DNA from: Burkholderia oklahomensis C6786
GTDB lineage: Bacteria; Pseudomonadota; Gammaproteobacteria; Burkholderiales; Burkholderiaceae
Assembly: GCF_000959365.1 (NCBI RefSeq)
Contig: NZ_CP009556.1
Location: 2,666,001-2,730,000 of the forward strand
Length of the DNA: 64,000 bases
Direction: 5' to 3'
A program made the translations under genes and the position numbers. The notes beneath the pieces are model-generated. The model made no database searches and was not told the origin of the DNA. It saw only the letters and a program-made list of their open reading frames with translations. Positions within the stretch are counted from its first letter, which is position 1; the number at the start of each line of letters is the position of its first letter. Shown here piece after piece: positions 57,227 through 64,000 of this stretch.

Positions 57227-59152
57227 TCACTCCAGCGAGGCGGCGACGAGTTCGGCGACGTCGAGCACGTCGGGCCGCGGGCCGACGACGCCTTCGAGCA
57301 TCGCGGTGCAGTTCGGGCAGCCGACCGCGACGACGTCAGCGCCCACCGCGCGCGCGTCGGCGATCCGGATGTCGGGGATCCGCTGCTTGCCGGGGATGTC
57401 GGTGAGCGGCGCGCCGCCGCCGCCGCCGCAGCAGCGGCCGCGCATCCCGTGACGCTCCATCTCGACGACCTGGATGCCGATCGTCTTCAGCAGCTTGCGC
57501 GGCGCTTCCGTCTCGCCGTTGTAGCGGCCGAGATAGCACGGATCGTGATAGGCGATGCGCTTCTCGCGCAGCGCTTCGGCCGCCTGCGGCTTGATCTTGC
57601 CGGCCGCGACCAGCTCGGCGACGAAGGTCGTGTGATGCTTGACCGTATAGCGGCCGCCGAGCGCGCGGTACTCGTTGCGCAGGCTGTGCATCACGTGCGG
57701 GTCGGCCGTCACGATCTGCTCGAACGACAGCGCGCCGAGCGTGCCGATCAGGCGTTTCGCCATCTGCTGGAACGTCGCTTCGTCGCCGAGCCGGCGCGCG
57801 ACGTCGCCCGTGTCCGTTTCCGCGCGGCCGAGCACCGCGTAATCGACGCCCGCGTGATTCAGCACTTTCACGAGCGCGCGCAGCGTGCGCTGATAACGCA
57901 TGTCGAACGCGCCTTCTCCGGCGACGATCAGGACATCGACAGGACGCCCCGGCTGCGCGACGGGCGCGCTCAGATCGACCGACCAGTCGTAGCGCGCGGC
58001 GGTGTCGTAGCCGCCCATCGTGCCGGTCTCGCGCAGGTTCGCGAGCACGTCCGCGCCCTTGCCGGGCACCGCGCCGTGCACGAGCGTCTGGTTGCGCCGC
58101 ATGTCGACGATCGCGTCGACGTGCTCGATCAGCATCGGGCACTCCTGCACGCACGCGCGGCACGTCGTGCACGACCACAGCGTGTCGGCTTCGATCAGCG
58201 AAGACACGATCGGACGCTGCGGATCGCCGCCGTGCCGGCCGACCGGAATCCCGGGCGTCGGGCTGCCCGCGTACGCGGCGTCGGTGCCGCCCGCCATCCC
58301 GACGACGAGATCCTGGATCAGCTTCTTCGGATTGAGCGGCTGGCCCGACGCGAACGCGGGGCATGCGGCTTCGCACTTGCCGCACTGCACGCACGCATCG
58401 AAGCTCAGCAGCTGATTCCAGCGGAATTCGGCCGGCTTCGCGACGCCGTACTCGTCATGCTCGACGTCGGACGGCTTCAGCGCGGTCGGCGGCGTCGCGG
58501 CGCCGTTGCCGGCGTACGACTCGCGCGTCGCCGCGAAGCGCTCCTGACGCGGATGGAACGCGAGGTGCAACAGGCCGGCGATCGCATGCTTCATCGGCCC
58601 GCCCTTCGCCGCGCCGACCGTCATCGCGAACGCGCCGACGCCGATCAGCGCCGCGCACAACGCCGCGAACGCGCCCGACATCGCGGCCGTCGGCACGAGC
58701 ATGAACAGCACGAGGCCGAGCGCGAACGCGCCGAGCAGCCAGGGCAGCGTGTTCCACGGGCCGCGCGACAGACGCGCGGGCACGTCCTTCGCTTGACGGC
58801 GGCGCCACACGAACACCGCGCCGACGAGCATCGCGAGCGCCGCGACAAAGATCAGCTTGTCGAGCCACGGCGAGTAGATCGCGAGCCCATAGTTGACGAA
58901 CACGAGCGCGAGCGCGGCGATCGCGCCGCCCGCCGTCGCGACGTGCGTCTTCGCGATGTACGGATCGCGCGCGACGACGTGGTGCAGATCGACGAAATAA
59001 CGCTTCGGAATCGCAAACAGATTCGCGAGCCCGAACGCGCCGGGCGCGGTCGCGCGGCCGAGCCGCCAGTACGACGAACGCTTCGCGACCGCGAACGCGA
59101 GGCCCGCGACCGACAGCCACAGCAACGCGGTAATCAGAAAGGCCGGATTCAT
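57227..59152 (-). CDS. dgcB: DgcB, membrane-anchored Fe-S oxidoreductase for dimethylglycine
   Basis: A 641-aa protein with several N-terminal membrane helices (residues 3-20, then about 70-200). Two 4Fe-4S motifs follow (CVQCGKCEAACP near residue 253 and CTTCRACVQECP near 326), then two CCG-type domains (HDPCYLGR and RCCGGGGG near 571). It takes electrons from DgcA during demethylation of dimethylglycine to sarcosine. It lies two bases from the dgcA stop and four from etfA. Confidence 0.92.
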   Translation of the reverse strand: MNPAFLITALLWLSVAGLAFAVAKRSSYWRLGRATAPGAFGLANLFAIPKRYFVDLHHVVARDPYIAKTHVATAGGAIAALALVFVNYGLAIYSPWLDKLIFVAALAMLVGAVFVWRRRQAKDVPARLSRGPWNTLPWLLGAFALGLVLFMLVPTAAMSGAFAALCAALIGVGAFAMTVGAAKGGPMKHAIAGLLHLAFHPRQERFAATRESYAGNGAATPPTALKPSDVEHDEYGVAKPAEFRWNQLLSFDACVQCGKCEAACPAFASGQPLNPKKLIQDLVVGMAGGTDAAYAGSPTPGIPVGRHGGDPQRPIVSSLIEADTLWSCTTCRACVQECPMLIEHVDAIVDMRRNQTLVHGAVPGKGADVLANLRETGTMGGYDTAARYDWSVDLSAPVAQPGRPVDVLIVAGEGAFDMRYQRTLRALVKVLNHAGVDYAVLGRAETDTGDVARRLGDEATFQQMAKRLIGTLGALSFEQIVTADPHVMHSLRNEYRALGGRYTVKHHTTFVAELVAAGKIKPQAAEALREKRIAYHDPCYLGRYNGETEAPRKLLKTIGIQVVEMERHGMRGRCCGGGGGAPLTDIPGKQRIPDIRIADARAVGADVVAVGCPNCTAMLEGVVGPRPDVLDVAELVAASLE

Positions 59153-59154
59153 CG

Positions 59155-61218
59155 TCAGAAATCCTTCACGAGACGCAGCGCGTCATAGATCGCGCCATGG
59201 ATGTTGTGCATCGAGATGCAGTCGCCGACGCGGAACAGCAGGAAGCGGCCGTTGCCGAGCGCCTCGGACAGGCACGGCTGCGGCTCGGCGGCGAACAGCT
59301 TGTGCACGTCGATCTGGCCGCGATTGACCGATTCCGGCTTCAGCTTCCAGTACAGCGCGTCGTTCGGGCTGATGCCGTTCTCGATCACGACCTGATCGAC
59401 CGCGCGTTCCTCCTGCTCCTCCGTGTATTCGTTGCGCAGCACCGCGATCTTCTTGCCGTCCTCCTCATAGACGCGATCGAGCCAGTAGTTCGGCGTGTGG
59501 ATCACGCCCTGCGCGTAGAGGCGCCGGTAGAAAATCGGGAACGTCGTGCCGCCGCAGTCGTCGGCGATCTTCACGTCCGGCGTGACGATCTCGACCTGCG
59601 AGCCGCGGCTCGAGATGAAATCGGCGACGCCCGCGCCCGCATGCGTGCTGACGCCGTCGTAGACGAGCACGTTCCGCTTCGGCTCGACGCGGCCCGACAG
59701 GATGTCCCACGAGCTGACGGCGAGCCCTTCGGCGACGCCCCATGCCGGCACCTGATCCGTGAAGCTCCGGCCGCCCGTCGCGAGCACGATGATGTCCGGC
59801 TTCTCGGCCATGATCATCTTCTCGTCCGCTTCGACGCCGAGACGCCGATCGACGCCGAGACGCTTCGTCTCCATGTCGAACCAGCGCACGATGCCCGCCA
59901 TCTGCTCGCGCTGCGGCGCTTTCGCGGCGAGCATGATCTGACCGCCGACTTCGTGATTCTTCTCGAACAGCACGACGTCATGGCCGCGCGAACGCGCGAC
60001 GCGGGCCGCTTCCAGACCTGCCGGCCCCGCGCCGACCACGACGACCTTGCGCTTCGGCCCGCGCGACTTCTCGATCACGTGCGGCATCGTCGCCTCGCGC
60101 GACGTCGCCGCGTTCTGCACGCACAGCACGTCGAGGCCGTTGTACTGGCGGTCGATGCAATAGTTCGCGCCGACGCACTGCTTGATCTCGTCCTCGCGGC
60201 CGTCGCGGATCTTGATGACCATGTGCGGATCGGCGATCTGCGCGCGCGTCATGCCGACGAGGTCGACCATCCCGTTCGCGAGCAGGCGCTCGGCCTGGCC
60301 CGCGTCGCGAATGCTCTGCGCGTGCATCACCGGAATCTTGACGACCGACTTGATGCCCGCCGCGAGATGCACGAACGGCTCGGGCGGCAGCGCCATCGGC
60401 GGCATGCAGTTCGCGAGCGTGTTGTGCGTGTCCGCGCCCGAGCCGATCACGCCGAGGTAATCGATCAAGCCCGTCTCGGACATCGCCTGCGCGATCTCCT
60501 TCAGTTGCGCGTGATCGAGGCCGTCCTCGTGGAACTCGTCGCCGCACATCCGCAGGCCGACGCAAAAATCGCGGCCGACCGCCTCGCGCACCGCCTTCAG
60601 CACCTCGACGCCGAAGCGCAGCCGGTTCTCGAGGCTGCCGCCCCATTCGTCGGCACGGAAGTTCGTCCGCGGGCTCCAGAACTGGTCGATCAGATGCTGG
60701 TGCGCGGCCGAGATCTCGATGCCGTCCATCCCCGCATCCTTCACGCGCTTCGCGGCCGCCGCGAAATCGCCGATGATCCTGCGGATTTCCTCGACCTCGA
60801 TGATCTTCGCGTTGCCGCGGTGCACCGGCTCACGCACGCCCGACGGCGACATCAAGTGCGGCCAGTGCTCGCCGTGAAAGGCGGAGCGCCGGCCCATGTG
60901 CGTCGCCTGGATCATGATCTTCGCGCCGTGCCGATGCATCGCTTCGGCCAGCCGCGACAGCGGATCGACGATCTTGTCGGTCGACAGGTTCACCGATTTC
61001 CACCAGCCTTGCGGGCTGTCGATCGATACCGGGCTCGACCCGCCGCACACGGCGAGGCCGACCCCGCCCTTCGCCTTTTCCTCGTAGTAGCGGATGTAGC
61101 GGTCGCCGGGCAGCCCGCCCGGTTCCGCGTACACCTCAGCGTGCGCGGTGCTGACGATCCGGTTGCGCAGCGTGAGCTGGTTCAGCGTCAAGGGTTTGAA
61201 CAGATGGGGATAGCGCAT
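59155..61218 (-). CDS. dgcA: DgcA, dimethylglycine demethylase (OYE/FAD fusion)
   Basis: A 687-aa enzyme of the trimethylamine-dehydrogenase/2,4-dienoyl-CoA-reductase type: an N-terminal FMN TIM barrel (1-350), a 4Fe-4S site in CVGANYCIDRQYNG and LCVQNAA, then a FAD/NAD domain beginning VVVVGAGPAGLEAARVARS. It oxidises dimethylglycine to sarcosine and formaldehyde. Its identity is supported by the exact order dgcA-dgcB-etfA-etfB-gbcA-gbcB. Confidence 0.93.
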   Translation of the reverse strand: MRYPHLFKPLTLNQLTLRNRIVSTAHAEVYAEPGGLPGDRYIRYYEEKAKGGVGLAVCGGSSPVSIDSPQGWWKSVNLSTDKIVDPLSRLAEAMHRHGAKIMIQATHMGRRSAFHGEHWPHLMSPSGVREPVHRGNAKIIEVEEIRRIIGDFAAAAKRVKDAGMDGIEISAAHQHLIDQFWSPRTNFRADEWGGSLENRLRFGVEVLKAVREAVGRDFCVGLRMCGDEFHEDGLDHAQLKEIAQAMSETGLIDYLGVIGSGADTHNTLANCMPPMALPPEPFVHLAAGIKSVVKIPVMHAQSIRDAGQAERLLANGMVDLVGMTRAQIADPHMVIKIRDGREDEIKQCVGANYCIDRQYNGLDVLCVQNAATSREATMPHVIEKSRGPKRKVVVVGAGPAGLEAARVARSRGHDVVLFEKNHEVGGQIMLAAKAPQREQMAGIVRWFDMETKRLGVDRRLGVEADEKMIMAEKPDIIVLATGGRSFTDQVPAWGVAEGLAVSSWDILSGRVEPKRNVLVYDGVSTHAGAGVADFISSRGSQVEIVTPDVKIADDCGGTTFPIFYRRLYAQGVIHTPNYWLDRVYEEDGKKIAVLRNEYTEEQEERAVDQVVIENGISPNDALYWKLKPESVNRGQIDVHKLFAAEPQPCLSEALGNGRFLLFRVGDCISMHNIHGAIYDALRLVKDF

Positions 61219-61273
61219 CGCGGGCGACCTCTGGCGTTCTCGTAAGCGTGACGTTGGCGTGGTGGATGTCGTG

Positions 61274-61807
61274 TCAGTGCGAAAGCGGCGACACTTCGAA
61301 CACGCAATGGTCGTGGCCTTCGGCCGCGCATTGCGCTTCGTTCGATTGCGCGCGCGGCGCGCCCGAGCCTGCCGGCGTCGTGTCGTTGACCCAGTCCATC
61401 GCGCCCGCGAACCAGCCGGCGAACATGTAGCAGAGCTTGCCTTCCTTGCCCGGCTGCGCGAGCACGAACGACGAGTGGCGCAGCTCGATCTTCGCGCGCG
61501 CGTTCGCCGGATCGGCCTCGATGATCGAGAACAGCCCCCAGCCGCGCTGCGACAGGCGCTTCAGGTAATGCTCGAACACCGCCATTCCGGCGATTCCGTG
61601 CTGCTTCGCTTCCTTGTCGCACCAGTGGTACGCGGACTTGTAGCCGGCCTTGTAGAGAATTTCCGCGTAGACGTCGCGGCCGAGCGCCTCTTCCACCGCC
61701 GTATGGTTGTTCGTGAAGAAATGGCGCGGCACGTACAGCATCGGCAGCGCGTCGGTGGTCCAGACGCCGGTGTTCGGATCGACGTCGATCGGCAGTTGCG
61801 GTTGCAT
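61274..61807 (-). CDS. DUF5943 protein of the dimethylglycine cluster
   Basis: A 177-aa protein corresponding to the gene between the dipeptidase and dgcA in Pseudomonas. It has a V4R/4-vinyl-reductase-like fold, with aromatic core LPMLYVPRHFFTNNHTAVEE, YHWCDKEAKQHG, MFAGWFAGAMDW and a C-terminal Cys pair in CAAEGHDHC typical of a small-molecule or metal site. The function is unknown, though it is conserved with dgcAB. The start at 61807 follows CGGAG. Confidence 0.85.
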   Translation of the reverse strand: MQPQLPIDVDPNTGVWTTDALPMLYVPRHFFTNNHTAVEEALGRDVYAEILYKAGYKSAYHWCDKEAKQHGIAGMAVFEHYLKRLSQRGWGLFSIIEADPANARAKIELRHSSFVLAQPGKEGKLCYMFAGWFAGAMDWVNDTTPAGSGAPRAQSNEAQCAAEGHDHCVFEVSPLSH

Positions 61808-61930
61808 CGTGTGACTCCGTGGGGTAAAACGCGCGGCGTCTTCGCGCACGCGCGGCATCGTCCGCGCGCCGTCGCTCGTCGAGCGGGCGCGTCCTGAATC
61901 GAATCGGTTGAAAACGGAGAAAGCGGACGT

Positions 61931-62902
61931 TTACGCGCCCCAGACCTCCTTGAACACGCGCACCCAGTTCTCGCCCATGATCTTGCGGATGCGTGACGCC
62001 TTCCAGCCGGCGCGCTCCATCGCGGCCGTCAGGTTCGGAAATTCGCCGATCGTGCGGATTCCTTCCGGGTTCACGACCTTGCCGAAATTCGTGAGCCGGC
62101 GATAGCGGCCCTTGTCGTGCGTGAGCCAGTCGAAGAAGTCGACGCTGAAGCCTTGCGTGAAATCGGTGCCGATGCCGACCGCGTCCTCGCCGATCAGGTT
62201 CACGACGTAATCGATCGCTTCGATGTAGTCGTCGATCGTCGCGTCGATCCCGCGCTTCAGGAACGGCGCGAACATCGTCACGCCGACGAAGCCGCCCGCA
62301 TCGGCGATCTCCTTCAGCTGCGCGTCGCTCTTGTTGCGCGGATGCTCTTTCAGGCCGGACGGCAAACAGTGCGAATAGCAGACGGGCTTCTTCGAGAACG
62401 CGATCGCTTCCGACGACGTGTTGCCGCCGACATGCGACAGATCGACCATGATCCCAACGCGGTTCATCTCGGTGATCACTTCGCGGCCGAAGTCCGACAG
62501 GCCGCCGTCGCGCTCGTAGCAGCCGGTGCCGACGAGGTTCTGCGTGTTGTAGCAGAGCTGGACGACGCGCACGCCCATGTCGGCGAACGCCTCGACATAG
62601 CCGAGGTTGTCCTCGAACGCATGCGCGTTCTGGAAGCCGAGGATCACGCCCGTCTTGCCTTCCTGCTTCGCACGGTGGATGTCGTCGGTCGTGCGCACGA
62701 GCGTCAGCAACTCGCCGTTGTCGCGGATCTGCTTCTTCATCAGCGCGATGTTGTCGACCGTCTTCGTGAAGTTCTCCCACACGGACACCGTGCAGTTCGC
62801 GGCCGTCACGCCGCCTTGATGCATGTCTTCGAACACCGAGCGTTCGAACTTCGAAATGTTCAGGCCATCGATGATGATGCTGTCCTGATGCAGCGTGCTC
62901 AT
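61931..62902 (-). CDS. M19 (renal-dipeptidase-type) dipeptidase of the betaine cluster
   Basis: A 323-aa zinc dipeptidase family member. It begins DSIIIDGLNISKFE in place of the usual DGHND, so one ligand pair of the classical HxD motif is altered (DGLN). Remaining elements are QNAHAFED, MVDLSHVGGNT with a His ligand, YSHCLPSGLKEHPRN and VGIGTDFTQG. In Pseudomonas this homologue sits in the same place and is needed for normal dimethylglycine use; the real substrate may not be a dipeptide. There is a 54-bp gap to glyA. Confidence 0.87.
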   Translation of the reverse strand: MSTLHQDSIIIDGLNISKFERSVFEDMHQGGVTAANCTVSVWENFTKTVDNIALMKKQIRDNGELLTLVRTTDDIHRAKQEGKTGVILGFQNAHAFEDNLGYVEAFADMGVRVVQLCYNTQNLVGTGCYERDGGLSDFGREVITEMNRVGIMVDLSHVGGNTSSEAIAFSKKPVCYSHCLPSGLKEHPRNKSDAQLKEIADAGGFVGVTMFAPFLKRGIDATIDDYIEAIDYVVNLIGEDAVGIGTDFTQGFSVDFFDWLTHDKGRYRRLTNFGKVVNPEGIRTIGEFPNLTAAMERAGWKASRIRKIMGENWVRVFKEVWGA

Positions 62903-62956
62903 GGATTCTCCAGTCTGGTCTGCGCGTTGGTCGGTCGTCGTGCTGATGCGCGGCGC

Positions 62957-64000
62957 TCAGTAAATCGGGAAGCGCTCGCAGAGCGCGAAGATCTCGCGGC
63001 GCACGCGCTGTTCGGTCGCGCGGTCGCCTTCCGGGTTCGCGCGCAGCGCGTCGAACACCTCGAGAATCAGCCGGCCGACCTCGCGGAACTCCGCGACGCC
63101 GAAGCCGCGCGTCGTGCCGGCCGGCGTGCCGAGGCGGATGCCCGACGTGACCGTCGGCTTCTCGGTGTCGAACGGGATGCCGTTCTTGTTGCACGTGATG
63201 CCCGCCCGCTCGAGCGCCTGCTCGACCTGCGCGCCCTTCAGGCCCTTCGGACGCAGATCGACGAGCAGCAGATGGTTGTCGGTGCCGCCCGTCACGAGAT
63301 CGACGCCGCCCGCCTTCAGCACTTCGCCGAGCGCCTGCGCGTTCGCGAGCACGTTGTCGATGTAGGTCTTGAAGTCGCCGGCCAGCACCTCGCCGAACGC
63401 GACCGCCTTGCCGGCGATCACGTGCATCAGCGGGCCGCCCTGCAGGCCGGGGAACACCGCCGAGTTGATCTTCTTCGCGATGTCTTCGTCGTTCGTCAGC
63501 ACGAAGCCGCCGCGCGGGCCGCGCAGCGTCTTGTGCGTCGTCGACGTGACGACGTGCGCGTGCTCGACCGGATTCGCGTGGCGGCCCGCGGCGATCACGC
63601 CGGCGATGTGCGCCATGTCGACCATCAGCTTCGCGCCGACCGAATCGGCGATCGCGCGAAAGCGTGCGAAGTCGAGCTTGCGCGGATACGCGGAGAAGCC
63701 CGCGATGATGAGGCTCGGCTTGTGCTGCTGCGCGAGCTCCTCGACCTGGTCGTAATCGATCAGCATCGTGTCGCGGTTCACGCCGTACTGGACCGCGTTG
63801 AACCACTTGCCGGACAGCGCCGGCTTCGCGCCGTGCGTGAGGTGCCCGCCCGCGTCGAGCGACATGCCGAGCACCGTGTCGCCCGGCTTCGCGAGCGCGA
63901 GCATCACCGAGCCGTTCGCCTGCGCGCCGGAGTGCGGCTGTACGTTCGCATAGCCGGCGTTGAAGATCCGCTTGACGCGATCGATCGCGAGCGCCTCGAC
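62957..64000 (-). CDS. glyA: Serine hydroxymethyltransferase, 5' end outside window
   Basis: The frame is open to the window edge, giving 348 codons of the usual ~415. It has the SHMT core [20 protein letters not shown], the PLP lysine in [14 protein letters not shown], and [15 protein letters not shown]. It interconverts glycine plus methylene-THF and serine, taking up the one-carbon units released by betaine demethylation. It is the first gene seen of the minus-strand betaine operon, so it is probably the cluster-dedicated glyA1-type copy. Confidence 0.95.
   Translation of the reverse strand, partial: VEALAIDRVKRIFNAGYANVQPHSGAQANGSVMLALAKPGDTVLGMSLDAGGHLTHGAKPALSGKWFNAVQYGVNRDTMLIDYDQVEELAQQHKPSLIIAGFSAYPRKLDFARFRAIADSVGAKLMVDMAHIAGVIAAGRHANPVEHAHVVTSTTHKTLRGPRGGFVLTNDEDIAKKINSAVFPGLQGGPLMHVIAGKAVAFGEVLAGDFKTYIDNVLANAQALGEVLKAGGVDLVTGGTDNHLLLVDLRPKGLKGAQVEQALERAGITCNKNGIPFDTEKPTVTSGIRLGTPAGTTRGFGVAEFREVGRLILEVFDALRANPEGDRATEQRVRREIFALCERFPIY

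Overview
This is 64 kb of GC-rich, gene-dense DNA from a Burkholderia-type betaproteobacterium, most likely the B. pseudomallei/mallei/thailandensis group and probably a secondary chromosome. The call rests on base and codon usage, on the Burkholderiaceae-typical small families DUF2917, DUF3331, DUF4148 and DUF1488, and on a pyochelin-type siderophore locus close to quaternary-amine catabolic genes. I saw no rRNA, tRNA, CRISPR array, phage or complete insertion sequence. Species cannot be fixed from the window alone.

Layout. (1) 1-5.1 kb: a phosphonate cassette (phosphonopyruvate decarboxylase cut by the window edge, a TauD-type dioxygenase, a phosphonoacetaldehyde-dehydrogenase-like enzyme), a convergent LysR regulator and a divergent TauE exporter. 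(2) 5.1-12.5 kb: a sparse stretch with a DUF2917 gene behind a leader ending in a terminator, a small coiled protein, a TIGR02594 cell-wall hydrolase, an NCS2 purine permease, a DUF1488 protein and a two-helix membrane peptide. (3) 12.5-14.9 kb: an AcoR-like sigma-54 activator and a 2Fe-2S ferredoxin. (4) 15.0-24.3 kb: the pyochelin locus, broken. Uptake genes fptA-fptB-fptC-fptX are intact under a Fur box. All of pchE/F/G/H and pchR, the 5' part of pchI and nearly all of pchD are gone. Only the pchD tail and pchC-B-A remain. (5) 24.6-25.8 kb: a secreted LasA-like M23 peptidase. (6) 26.5-31.5 kb: a complete branched-chain amino-acid ABC importer, livF-G-M-H-J. (7) 32.4-37.1 kb: an FAD amine/amino-acid oxidoreductase, DUF3331, an SDR with striking operator and hairpin elements, and DUF4148, with long gaps between them.

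(8) 37.4-64 kb is a quaternary-amine catabolic region. The carnitine block is caiX (binding protein), cdhC, cdhA, cdhB and an alpha/beta esterase on the minus strand, with the regulator cdhR divergent. It converts (acyl)carnitine to glycine betaine. The betaine block on the minus strand runs glyA, a dipeptidase, DUF5943, dgcA, dgcB, etfA, etfB, gbcA, gbcB and a betaine-binding protein. It demethylates glycine betaine to dimethylglycine and sarcosine and feeds one-carbon units to folate, with purU nearby recycling formyl-folate. Between the two blocks lie a secreted HExxH metalloprotease, a secreted M28 aminopeptidase, a porin, an APC permease and a second scar in which a choline-binding protein (choX) and a LysR regulator have both lost their 5' halves. 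The intervening choline-sulfatase region is presumed lost.

The main story is reductive: two internal deletions of the same geometry, each removing the centre of a divergently transcribed locus. The first leaves an apparent pyochelin user that cannot make pyochelin. The second removes choline-sulfate use while the carnitine and betaine pathways stay intact.
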